DNA from: Bacillota bacterium
GTDB lineage: Bacteria; Bacillota; Clostridia; Lachnospirales; Lachnospiraceae
Assembly (NCBI GenBank): GCA_023410575.1
Contig: JAEYPP010000015.1
Span: 73,707-137,706 of the forward strand
Length of the DNA: 64,000 bases
Direction: 5' to 3'
In this document: positions 54,398 through 62,517 of the stretch, in pieces
Layout of the letters: each line of letters begins with the position of its first letter
Numbering within the stretch: the first letter of the stretch is position 1
Notes under the pieces: model-generated
Told to the model about the DNA's origin: nothing
What the model saw: only the letters and a program-made list of their open reading frames with translations
Database searches by the model: none
Position numbers and translations under genes: made by a program

Positions 54398-55123
54398 TTA
54401 TTCCCCTTCCATCTGATAATTAAGATATTGCTGTCTTATCTCCTTTGCCTTGCTCTGTGCGACAGGAACAGAGGAAAGAGTCTGTAAAGTTATCTGATGA
54501 TTTTCGATGATATCCACATACTGCATATTCACAAGATAAGAGCGATGAGGTTTGATAAAACACCCATATTTGTGCAGGCTATCGCAGACAGAGGAAAAAG
54601 GCTCCATACATTCGACCACCTTACCAGAGATCAGATGATAGAGGACGTTTCTGCCGATGACCTCGGCAAACACCAAATTGGAGATTAGTATTCTTTGAAT
54701 ACCTTCATTGCTCTTTACAATCACCGCATCCTCATCCTTTTCCGCTTTGATTTGCTCTAACAGCTCGTCAAAGGTGAAGAATAGCTTCTGCTTTGAGATT
54801 GGCTTGAGTACATAGTTGATGGCTTTCACCGAATAGCTTTCCAAAGCAAACTCAGGTGATGAGGTGAAGAATAAAATTGGTGCGGTTTTGTTAAAGGTGC
54901 GAATTTCCTTTGCCGCTTCAATACCGGAAAAGCCCGGCATCATAATATCCAGACAGTATATATCAAACCGCTTTCCTTTTTCTAGGGCCGAAATCAAATC
55001 AAATCCGTTTAGAAAGACGGCGTATTCACAGTTTAGATGTCTTGATGTTCGGTACAGGTCTATAAGCTGTACCATATTGGATAGCTCGTCAATATTGTCG
55101 TCACAGACCGCAATTTGTAGCAT
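54398..55123 (-). CDS. LytTR-family response regulator (AgrA-like)
   Basis: 241 residues from ATG 55123 (GGAGG 7 nt upstream). Receiver: LQIAVCDDN, phospho-Asp in YCLDIMMPGFSG, and LKPISKQKL. LytTR DNA-binding domain: IVKSNEGIQRILISNLVFAE, FIKPHRSYLVNMQYVDIIEN. LytTR proteins bind pairs of short direct repeats on one DNA face. Three repeats at exactly 21-bp spacing lie 270 bp upstream (55389), before the divergent surface-protein operon, its probable target. Confidence 0.93.
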   Translation of the reverse strand: MLQIAVCDDNIDELSNMVQLIDLYRTSRHLNCEYAVFLNGFDLISALEKGKRFDIYCLDIMMPGFSGIEAAKEIRTFNKTAPILFFTSSPEFALESYSVKAINYVLKPISKQKLFFTFDELLEQIKAEKDEDAVIVKSNEGIQRILISNLVFAEVIGRNVLYHLISGKVVECMEPFSSVCDSLHKYGCFIKPHRSYLVNMQYVDIIENHQITLQTLSSVPVAQSKAKEIRQQYLNYQMEGE

Positions 55124-55388
55124 AAGCACCCCTCCATGTTCTATTAGACTTCTTCAGAAACTCTCGCAGGCTCTCCCTCCTGCAAATCGGGTCGTTACTG
55201 ATTACCAGGTTCAGATTAAATTGAAAATCATTTATGTAAGTAGTAGATTATAGTATACCACCAAATTATGGCAAATACATGACAAAATTCGTGTGAACTC
55301 GTCGATTTTTGTATGATATGGTGTTGCTTCACTCTAAAAGCAAAAAAGCAAAGCAAAAAAACCGTAACCTACTTTCCTCTAAATTATG

Positions 55389-55437
55389 TTTCATGTCGAA
55401 AAATTCGTATTTCATGTCGAAAAAATCATGTTTCATG
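55389..55437 (+). promoter_or_regulatory. 21-bp phased direct repeats, probable LytTR sites
   Basis: TTTCATGTCGAAAAA occurs at 55389 and 55410, and TTTCATG again at 55431, each exactly 21 bp apart (two helical turns). LytTR regulators recognise direct repeats with this period. A weak -10 (TAAATT, 55469-55474) follows, so a regulator here would sit next to the -35 of the plus-strand operon. Confidence 0.6.
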
Positions 55438-55454
55438 CAGCGGGCGGTTTTTGA

Positions 55455-55658
55455 ATGGAGATTTTTGCTAAATTAAACATAAGGAACTATTCCTTACACA
55501 TGATGACACTTGCTATGACACTGAGCCTTGTGGCCTGCGGAGGAAGCAATTCCGCTCCAACTTCCACACCTGACACATCGGCGCCTGCCACTTCGGATAT
55601 CACACTTGTCAACAACACTAGGGGATACCTATTCCAACATCAAGGTGCTTGCCTTTGA
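55455..55658 (+). pseudogene. truncated lipoprotein
   Basis: A 67-residue frame with a lipoprotein signal (MMTLAMTLSLVACGGSNSAP; lipobox LVAC) and a Thr/Ser/Pro linker, then a frame that goes nowhere (TRGYLFQHQGACL). The next frame reads DTYSNIKVLAFDNPDNIG then stop. The mature domain has been lost by a shift or deletion. First gene of the LytTR-flanked operon. Confidence 0.55.
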
Positions 55659-55766
55659 TAATCCCGATAACATTGGATGAGTGAATTCCTTGTCCTTCCT
55701 CTGCACAGGCGACAGCAATAGCAGCGGCAAAAACGTAACCACTTAAAAATAAAAGGAGACTTTATT

Positions 55767-56321
55767 ATGCTGCCAACTTTCATCACAATCGCCATAATTA
55801 TTGCGGTCATTGTTCTATGGATCATCTCCACCCAGCGCAGATTGGTGGTGCTAGATGAGAATATCAGCAATGCCATGAGCCAGATCGGGGTGCAGTTTTC
55901 CAGCCGTTTTGATGCTCTGACGGCTCTATTGGATTTGACCAAGGGCTATTCCAAGCACGAAAGCGAAACACTGATTGAGACAATCAGATCAAGAAGGATC
56001 GTTATCACGGCAAAATCCACGCCGTATGATGTGATGCGTCAAGAAGGGGTTATTTCCGAAGCTTTGGGCAGGATCGCCTTGGTAATGGAGCAATACCCTG
56101 AACTAAAAGCTAACCAAAGCTATATCAAAACCATGGACGCGGTGCAGACCTTTGAAAACATGGTGCGTACCAGCCGTCTAATCTACAACGACAGTGTAAC
56201 AAAGCTGAACCGTGAAATCCGAATGCTCCCAGTCTCCGTGGTCGCCGGAATGCTGGGATTTAGGCAAAGAGAGTATCTTATAGAGCAGACTGACAAGGCG
56301 AATATGCCTAGCATGAAATGA
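55767..56321 (+). CDS. lemA: LemA-family membrane protein
   Basis: 184 residues: an N-terminal helix (ITIAIIIAVIVLWIISTQRR) and a long helical bundle (LVVLDENISNAMSQIGVQFS, RFDALTALLDLTKGYSKHES, GRIALVMEQYPELKANQSY, IYNDSVTKLNREIRMLPVSV), the LemA pattern with the outside or inside coiled bundle. Ribosome site GGAG is 8 nt upstream. LemA proteins are linked to envelope stress and surface processes; here it precedes a zinc-ribbon protein and the SLH surface protein. Confidence 0.92.
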   Translation: MLPTFITIAIIIAVIVLWIISTQRRLVVLDENISNAMSQIGVQFSSRFDALTALLDLTKGYSKHESETLIETIRSRRIVITAKSTPYDVMRQEGVISEALGRIALVMEQYPELKANQSYIKTMDAVQTFENMVRTSRLIYNDSVTKLNREIRMLPVSVVAGMLGFRQREYLIEQTDKANMPSMK

Positions 56322-56333
56322 GGTGCTCGATCC

Positions 56334-56534
56334 ATGGAGAAAGGAGAGGATGGATTGACTTATGCTTGTGAGGACTGTGGTTTTTTATTCTGTCGGATGG
56401 GAGCGGTAAAGGATTGCCCCTACTGTGAGAAAAACAACATCCGCTTGGCCACCGAGGAAGAGACCGGAATAATACAGAAACTTTTGGAACAAGGAAAATC
56501 ATTTTTACGATTAAAGGAGGAACAGACACTATGA
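56334..56534 (+). CDS. small rubredoxin-like zinc-ribbon protein
   Basis: 66 residues with two Cys pairs, CEDCGFLFC and DCPYC (residues ~12-30), giving a CX2C...CX2C ribbon for zinc or iron, and a helical C-terminus (IQKLLEQGKSFLRLKEEQTL). It starts 13 bp after lemA and overlaps the SLH gene start by 4 bp. Possibly a regulator or electron carrier. Not further recognised. Confidence 0.75.
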   Translation: MEKGEDGLTYACEDCGFLFCRMGAVKDCPYCEKNNIRLATEEETGIIQKLLEQGKSFLRLKEEQTL

Positions 56535-57223
56535 AAAGAATACTCAGTATGTTTCTTGCGCTGTGCATGGTACTAACCCTGCTGCCGGTATCGGCAATGG
56601 CGGAAGAAATCCATACGACCATTGGCACAAGCGGGGAAATCACCAACTTTGCACCGCTTACAGAAGCAGAAAAAACAGTATCACTTGGAACATCCTTTGA
56701 GGATTTGGAATTGCCCGATACACTGACCGCCACGGTACGGACAGCCGTGTCTATCGAGGTGGATTCCGTACAGGATTGGGACAGCCCGGAAACAGCGACC
56801 CCTACAACAGTCGCTGAGCCTGAATGGGAAGAGACCACCGTGGATATTCCAGTGAAATGGGAATCCACACCGGAATACGACATGGAGGTCGAGGGCGACT
56901 ATGTCTTTACTCCGGTGATTGAGGGCTATATCGTCTCTACCCCGACGCCGGAGATTACCGTGACGGTTGGAACTGCGGTAATAGGACGTAGGCTGGCCGC
57001 TCCCTTGTCTGCCACAACCTACAATATATGGGTGGGCGGCGTGCAAGTGACCGAGGATAATAAGGACGATGTGTTTGGCGAAGCAGATGGCGACGATAGT
57101 ATCGTTCAATTTATACCAAGCGAAAATATCCTTCTACTTTACAATGCGACCATCACCAGTGCGTATAACGGGCAAGAAATTGAATATAAAATCTTACTAT
57201 GGTATTTACGCTGGCACCGATAA
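56531..57223 (+). CDS. SLH surface protein, N-terminal part (before frameshift)
   Basis: 230 residues: signal peptide (KRILSMFLALCMVLTLLPVS, cleaving after AMAEE), then a beta-rich Ig-like region (FAPLTEAEKTVSLGTSFEDL, VDIPVKWESTPEYDMEVEG, DYVFTPVIEGYIVSTP), and NATITSAYNGQEIEYK, after which the frame runs into a stop. The continuing protein is in the next frame from about 57186 (YYGIYAGTDNLCIYLLGNN). A one-base change in a TAAAATC stretch would join both parts. GGAGGAAC precedes the ATG. Confidence 0.8.
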   Translation: MKRILSMFLALCMVLTLLPVSAMAEEIHTTIGTSGEITNFAPLTEAEKTVSLGTSFEDLELPDTLTATVRTAVSIEVDSVQDWDSPETATPTTVAEPEWEETTVDIPVKWESTPEYDMEVEGDYVFTPVIEGYIVSTPTPEITVTVGTAVIGRRLAAPLSATTYNIWVGGVQVTEDNKDDVFGEADGDDSIVQFIPSENILLLYNATITSAYNGQEIEYKILLWYLRWHR

Positions 57224-60200
57224 CCTGTGCATTTATTTACTGGGAAATAACACTATTATAGGTCAAAGTGGAAGTAACATCTACAGCTTCGGCATCTATG
57301 CTAAGGAACTGGACATTTTCCAAAATGGCGGCGGTAAATTGAATGTCAGTGGTGGCACAGGAAGTAGCAGCTATGGTATATACTCCAGTGGAAATATTAC
57401 AATCATTGATGGAACAGTTACAGCTACCAGTACACATGACGGAAATGCATCTTGTGCCATATACTCTGGTGGGGTAATTACAATCAAAGACGGTGTAGTA
57501 AATGCAACCGGTTTCGATAAGGGTATATCCGGAGCGGTAACTGTCAAAAGAGGCACGGTGACAACCCAAAGTGATACAAATGCACTGAACGGATCATTGA
57601 CAACTTCGGACGGATGCATCGTTACAGCAAGCACCAAAAAGGACGGAAGCGAGGTTGTTGCGTATAATGCGGCAAATCATGCAACCTATAAATATATCAA
57701 GATTGATCCTTCACCTGTTGCCATCGGCAGCACGGGCTACCCTACCCTGCAGTCGGCGGTGGATGCGGTTACCGATGGTCAGACCATCAAGCTGCTAGAT
57801 AACATTGGACTTTCGGCTACTATCACCATCGCAAGCGACAAAGCTAACAGCTTTATACTCGACCTGAACAGCAAAGAGCTGATTAATTATAACGGGCAAA
57901 GTATCGACCATTATGGCACCGGTACACTGACGATTACAGACAACGGCGATGATAAAAAAGGCGTAATCCAAGCCCCTTCGGAAACGATTAAGGTGACTTC
58001 CGGAAATCTTATTGTCGCTGGCGGCACAGTGAAATGCACGACTTCCTCTGGGGCGGCAATAAGTAATACTGGCACCCTAACGATAAGTGGCGGCACAGTG
58101 GAATGCATGGCTAAAGACGGCGTGGCAATAAGTAATACTGGCACCCTAACAATAAGCGGCGGCAAAGTGGAACGCATGGCTTCCAACGGGGTGGCAATAA
58201 GTAATACTGGCACCCTAACGATAAGCGGCGGCACAGTGGGAGTGCATAGATATTATAACTACGGGGTGGCAATAAGTAATACCGGTACCCTAACGATAAG
58301 CGGCGGCACAGTGGAATGCATGGTTGAAGACGGCGTGGCAATAAATAATACCGGTACCCTAACGATAAGCGGCGGCTCAGTGGAAAGGAACAGGGTGGCA
58401 ATATCTAACTCTTCTACTGGAACAATCACCGTCTTAAGCGGTTCGCCTGTTATAAAGGGCAAAGGTATGGCGATGGACACAGCCCCGACGTTGAGCGAGG
58501 GTATGCAGGTCATGGGAAGCGAAGATTATGATGGCAGCTCGCTGGTTGACTATGACTCGGCAAACATCAACAACTACAAATATCTGGTTTTTGGGTATCT
58601 TGCCCAAATCGGCACCACAGGCTACCTTACCCTACAAGAAGCGGTGGATGCGGTTACCGAGGGTAAGACCATCAAGCTGCTAAATAACATGACCCTTTCG
58701 ACTTATGTCACCATTCCAGACGACAATACTATCAGCTTTATCCTCGACCTGAACAACAAAACTCTAGCGAGTGACGACGAGAAAAGTATCTACCATAATG
58801 GCACCGGTACACTGACGATTACAGACAACAGCGACGATAAAAACGGCAAAATCAGTTGTGTAAAACAAACGACGATTAAGGTGACATCCGGAAAGCTTAT
58901 TGTCGCTGGCGGCACAGTGGAATGTACAGATTTTGGGATGGCAATAGTTAATTACGGCACCCTAGCGATAAGCGATGGCACAGTGGAATATACAGGTAGT
59001 AGCAACGGGAGGGCAATAGATAATTACGGCACCCTAGCGATAAGTGGTGGCACAGTGAAATGTACAGGTAACGGGACGGCAATAGTTAATTCCGGCACCC
59101 TAACGATAAGCGGCGGCACAGTGGAATGTCCAGGTAGCAACGGGACGGCAATAGCTAATTACGGCACTGGAACAATCACCGTCTTAAGCGGTTCGCCTGT
59201 TATAAAGGGCACAGGTATGGCGATGGACACAGCCCCGACGTTGGGCACGGGTATGCAGGTCATGGGAAGCGTAGATTATGATGGCAGCACGCTGGTTGCC
59301 TATGACTCGGCAAAAATCAAAAACTACAAATATCTAAAGTTCACGGCTCCTTCTTACAACGGTGGCTCTGGAAGCGACAGCGGAAGCTCCTCGAATGACA
59401 ACAGCAATCCTGTCATCGTCACCCCACCTGCTCTGGATAAGCCGAATTCACCCACTCAGGGAGAAATCAAGGTTCCTGGTACAGTGGATGACAAGGGCAA
59501 TGTCACAGTGAACATCACGGACAAAACTGTGGTCGAAGCCTTTGAAAAGGCTTTAGCGGATGCCAAGAAAAACGGCACGGAGCAAAATGGCATCACGGTG
59601 GTTCTCCGTGTGAATACTGGCAACAAGACCTGCTCTAATGTTATAATCAATCTGCCAAAAGCCGTGCAGGATACCATCATTGCCAAAAAGATTGTGAGCA
59701 TCATTGTGGTGGTGGACAATCCAGAAATCAGAGTCGGCATGGATTTGGCGACTATTAAAGAAATCAACAAACAGGCAAAATCGGATGTAAATATCACCGC
59801 CACCCGCATGGACAGTGGCAAGCTGACCGGTAATGCGAAAAAAGCCATTGGCAGCCGTCCGGTATTTGACCTCAAAGTGAATTATGGCAACGGCAAGACG
59901 GTCAAAAGCTTCGGCGAAGGCTGCGTATCGATAACCATCCCGTACACCCTCGGCGCAAATGAAAAGGCCGGGAATGTGCAGGCTGTCTATGTAGATAGCA
60001 AGGGCAAGGTACATTGGCTGGTAAACTCGGTCTATGACAGTTCGGAAAAGGTACTGCGCTTTAGCACCGATCATTTTTCCACCTACGGCATCGGCTATAA
60101 ACAGGTCAACACCGCATTTAAGGACATTACAGGTCATTGGGCAAAGGAAGATATTGAATTTGCGGTAAGCCGTGGGTTGTTCAGCGACACTTCGACAACT

Positions 60201-60701
60201 ATCTTTAGGCCGAACACCCCTATGACAAGAGGAATGTTCGTCACAGCTCTGGGGAGGCTTGCTAACGCCGATGTAAGTGGCTACGCAAAGAGTAGCTTCA
60301 GTGATGTGAAAGGCGATGCCTACTATATGGGCTACATTGAGTGGGCAAGCGAAAACAACATTTTAGACGGGTTTGGCAATGGAAAGTTTGCCCCGGATCA
60401 GTCCATCACCCATGAGCAAATGGCGGTCATTATGAGCAACTATGCTAAGACCATCGGTTATACTCTGCCGAAGGTTCATATCGAAAAGATCTTTGCAGAT
60501 AACGCTAAAATCAGTACCTACGCCAAGGAAGCCTTGAAACAGATGCAGATGGCAGGCGTGTTCAAAGGCAAAAACGACAATCTCAACCCTCTGGGTACAG
60601 CCACAAGAGCCGAGGCGTCTGCTGTACTGCGCCGCTTTGTGAAACTGACAATTTCCAGCGACACAGCGCATGGCTGGTCCTCTAACGATATGGGTAAATA
60701 G
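57069..60701 (+). pseudogene. SLH surface protein, main part (after frameshift)
   Basis: The real protein sequence in this frame begins near 57186. It has Gly/Thr/Ser-rich beta-helix repeats (GTLTISGGTVE units), two copies of a larger module (IGSTGYPTLQSAVDAVTDGQ and IGTTGYLTLQEAVDAVTEGK, each with LTITDN.DDK), a Ser-rich linker (GGSGSDSGSSSNDNS), a beta domain (~800-1010), and three C-terminal SLH domains (ITGHWAKEDIEFAVSRGLF, VKGDAYYMGYIEWASENNIL, ISTYAKEALKQMQMAGVFKG) that bind cell-wall polymers. Joined with the N-terminal part the protein would be ~1390 residues, an exported surface adhesin or binding protein. Composition is clearly GC-richer than the surrounding genome. Confidence 0.8.
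58040..59165 (+). repeat. internal coding tandem repeats of the SLH protein
   Basis: Two blocks (58040-58410 and 58905-59165) of 57-72-bp units built on GGCAATAAGTAATACTGG then CACCCTAACGATAAGCGG. They encode the repeated VAISNTGTLTISGGTVE turns. Unit edges differ by a few codons, so recombination between units could change length. They lie inside a larger duplication (57721-58590 against 58609-59340). Confidence 0.85.
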
Positions 60702-60785
60702 AGATTCCTTTTTCGAGGTGCAAATAGAGATAGTGTAATCTGTACATAACCTTCTTCACCTCTACAACTTAATCATGCAAGATTA

Positions 60786-60825
60786 AAAAAGTCAGCACTT
60801 TGCCGTGGCATCGTGCTGACTTTTT
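60786..60825 (+). terminator. SLH operon terminator
   Basis: Perfect 13-bp inverted repeat AAAAAGTCAGCAC / GTGCTGACTTTTT (60786-60798, 60813-60825), 85 bp after the SLH stop, with a T-run. Region 60826-60990 shows no gene. Confidence 0.85.
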
Positions 60826-60991
60826 CGTATTTTCAAGCATTTCACTTGGTAAGTCGAGAGTCAGGAGGTGACTTATGCATTCATTAATTAGCTATTGTCA
60901 TACTATGTACTAGGACTATTAAATGTCGTTCCCTGTAATAATAAAGATTACGAATAAGATGTACATTACCTATATTCCTGTGATAACTTTA

Positions 60992-61216
60992 TATTGTAGG
61001 TATGAGAAAGGATGATTATTTTCTACCGGGGGAAATTTACCCGAAAGAAGGTGATTATTATATCCATTTCAGATATCATTGACGTTATAACGTTAATAAT
61101 CTGTACTATAGCGTTCCTTGATCAACGCTATAAACGGAAGATATAAATATGCTTTTTTTCTTATATATTTTCTTCTAAAAGAGGATTGCCATTTTGGTAT
61201 CCTCATACCTACAATA
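60992..61216 (+). other. type I toxin-like RNA unit, copy 1 (complementary ends)
   Basis: The unit opens with TATTGTAGGTATGAG (60992-61006) and closes with its exact complement (61202-61216), 15 bp. Between them lie a GGG/CCC hairpin, a ribosome-site-like AGAAGGTGAT, the 31-codon frame at 61051, and a terminator-like hairpin (GAGGAT..ATCCTC, 61181-61204). An mRNA of this kind could fold end to end and hide its ribosome site, as type I toxin mRNAs do. Confidence 0.6.
61051..61146 (+). CDS. 31-aa hydrophobic peptide, type I toxin-like, copy 1
   Basis: From a GTG the frame reads MIIISISDIIDVITLIICTI then AFLDQRYKRKI: one membrane helix and a basic tail. 18 of 31 residues are identical to the peptide at 61674 (shared ITLI, Cys18, LDQRYK), although the DNA around them has diverged more, which argues for selection on the protein. 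The start is uncertain: GGTGAT matches the 16S tail and may be the ribosome site itself, which would leave only a non-standard start such as ATA or ATT. Size and shape fit Fst/Hol-Tox-type membrane toxins. Confidence 0.55.
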   Translation: MIIISISDIIDVITLIICTIAFLDQRYKRKI

Positions 61217-61406
61217 ATTTCATTATTATTATATCCCAAATTCAATTCTCTAATCACGGATGCAACACAGCTAAATAACTAATGTCCATATCTTCATAAA
61301 TCTTAATTCCTCTATATCATCTATTATTTTCAGAGTATAACCCGACTCTCACCTCAAGTCTTGCGAGCAAAAAACTAAAAAAGTCCCAACCTCTTTAAGG
61401 TTTATT

Positions 61407-61430
61407 AACGGAGACGTGTGGGATTCGAAC
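61407..61430 (-). repeat. tRNA-Ser 3'-end fragment 1
   Basis: 24 bases match the acceptor/T-arm end of the tRNA-Ser at 62177 (AACGGAGACG.GTGGGATTCG type) with one inserted base. A terminator-like AAAAAAGTCCCAACC stretch (61377) lies on the same side as in the intact tRNA. It looks like an old attachment-site duplicate. Confidence 0.7.
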
Positions 61431-61618
61431 ACTTTTATGATTGGGAAATATCTGGGGTTAACATTATTCTTGGCAAGAAAGGAGTATGAATATGACATAT
61501 GTAGTGATACTTACTTTTACAGTATTACTTATGAGAGTAACGTAAAGGTGTCATAATTTGTAATATAAAAGATTATGCTTTTTATAGTCAGAATGTATGT
61601 TTGTGTATTAATCTTAAG

Positions 61619-61837
61619 TTGTAGGTATGAGAAGGATAATTATTCACTGACGGGGAAATTAATCCGAAAGTAGGTGATTATCATAAATGCTTCAGAGATA
61701 ATGAATCTAATTACTTTAATTCTCTGTATATTGATATATCTTGATCAACGATATAAAACGAAGAAATAATTCTCAGTTATTTCTGTACAACTAATCTCAA
61801 AAACGGGGTATGCCATATAAGGCATTCTCATACCTAC
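61619..61837 (+). other. type I toxin-like RNA unit, copy 2
   Basis: Opens with GTAGGTATGAGAA (61621-61633) and closes with the exact complement (61825-61837), 13 bp. The internal order is the same as in copy 1: GGGG hairpin, TAGGTGAT ribosome-site-like box, 31-codon frame, and a stem TATGCC/GGCATt (about 61809-61826). Distance from copy 1 is ~625 bp; the following GACTCTC.CCTCAAG block and tRNA fragment are also duplicated. Confidence 0.6.
61674..61769 (+). CDS. 31-aa hydrophobic peptide, type I toxin-like, copy 2
   Basis: From a GTG the frame reads MIIINASEIMNLITLILCIL then IYLDQRYKTKK. Same length, same helix position and same LDQRYK end as the peptide at 61051. An in-frame ATG exists at codon 10 (MNLITLILC) but would remove part of the helix. 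No other copy was found in the window. Start site and any antisense antitoxin RNA are not settled by sequence. Confidence 0.55.
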   Translation: MIIINASEIMNLITLILCILIYLDQRYKTKK

Positions 61838-62094
61838 TCGTATATTTAATTATAACCTTATAACTTCCCTTTATTCGTTTATAAACTGCTTCTACTTTCA
61901 TGAGTTTACAATCTAAAATGCCACTTACCGACTCTCGCCTCAAGAACAAAGTATTGTTTGTCAAATACTGCGCCTGTGGCGGGTTGCGACTGAAACATCT
62001 TCTTTCCTCCACAGTGTGATCATATGCCCTGTATTTTAGGTTTCGTAAATGCAACACAAAAAGGAAAAAACCTAGAAGCTTCTTGGGTTTAGAG

Positions 62095-62115
62095 CGGAGA
62101 CGGTGGGATTCGAAC
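62095..62115 (-). repeat. tRNA-Ser 3'-end fragment 2
   Basis: 21 bases, CGGAGACGGTGGGATTCGAA and C, identical to the first 21 bases of the plus-strand view of the tRNA-Ser gene (62177-62197), that is its 3' end. It sits 62 bp from the intact gene and 690 bp from fragment 1. Fits repeated integration at the tRNA 3' end. Confidence 0.8.
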
Positions 62116-62133
62116 AGTTTTAAGGCTTAAATC

Positions 62134-62164
62134 AAAAAAGTCCCACCCCCTCAAGGTTAGGACT
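62134..62164 (-). terminator. tRNA-Ser terminator
   Basis: On the minus strand AGTCCTAACC / GGGTGGGACT followed by TTTTTT, 12 bp after the tRNA 3' end. Related copies are at 61377-61403 (after tRNA fragment 1) and 21551-21581. Confidence 0.65.
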
Positions 62165-62176
62165 AATCATTATTAA

Positions 62177-62262
62177 CGGAGACGGTGGGATTCGAACCCA
62201 CGTGCCCTTGCGGACAACTTGATTTCGAGTCAAGCTCGTTACGGCCTCTTCGATACATCTCC
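62177..62262 (-). tRNA. tRNA-Ser (anticodon CGA)
   Basis: 86 nt. Acceptor GGAGATG pairs with CGTCTCC (one G-T), the D arm holds GAAGAGGCCGTAACGAG, the anticodon stem CTTGA/TCAAG encloses the loop CTCGAAA with anticodon CGA (reads UCG), then the long variable arm typical of class II tRNAs (TTGTCCGCAAGGGCAC region) and T arm GTGGGTTCGAATCCCAC. The 3' CCA is not encoded. Partial copies at 52505, 61407 and 62095 indicate use as an integration site. Confidence 0.95.
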
Positions 62263-62350
62263 AAATATATATGAGATAAAATTCTCACTCGAATATTATA
62301 TATGATGAATTCAATTTTTGCAACCCAAAAACAATCGTAAGTTTTAGTAG

Positions 62351-62396
62351 TTTTATCCACAGTACCATTGTTTTATCTATATTGCAATAAACAACT
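62351..62396 (+). repeat. 46-bp direct repeat, right copy
   Basis: Partner of 33421-33466, same orientation, identical over the first 27 bases and about 42 of 46 overall. It lies 88 bp outside the tRNA-Ser. Confidence 0.7.
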
Positions 62397-62416
62397 TTAG
62401 AAAAATGCCTAAAATA

Positions 62417-62497
62417 TAAGGAATCCTCTTTCTTTTTGTAGTAGATGAATAGTGTCTAAGTAAAATATACACCAAACAAGAAGAGAGGGACTCCTTA
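62417..62497. repeat. imperfect inverted repeat, possible MITE or IS scar
   Basis: TAAGGAATCCTCTTTCTT (from 62417) is nearly the complement of the stretch ending at 62497 (AAGAAGAGAGGGACTCCTTA). The 80-bp unit has no gene. It resembles the ends of a transposable element remnant; no transposase is present. Confidence 0.4.
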
Positions 62498-62517
62498 ATT
62501 TTACTTTTACTTTACTT

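Noticed and set aside
58040..59165. Regular repeat array that could look like CRISPR
   Set aside because: Units are in-frame coding repeats of a beta-helix protein, differ in length, have no unique spacers, and no cas genes are present.
61797..62057. 86-codon minus-strand frame beside the second toxin-like unit
   Set aside because: No ribosome site, product resembles no protein, and it covers the duplicated non-coding block. It may overlap an antisense RNA but is not a convincing gene.
33423..62361. TTATCCACA at 33423, 52343 and 62353, identical to the DnaA-box consensus
   Set aside because: Single isolated 9-mers, two of them inside the 46-bp repeat, with no clustering, no AT-rich unwinding element and no replication genes nearby. 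Not an origin.
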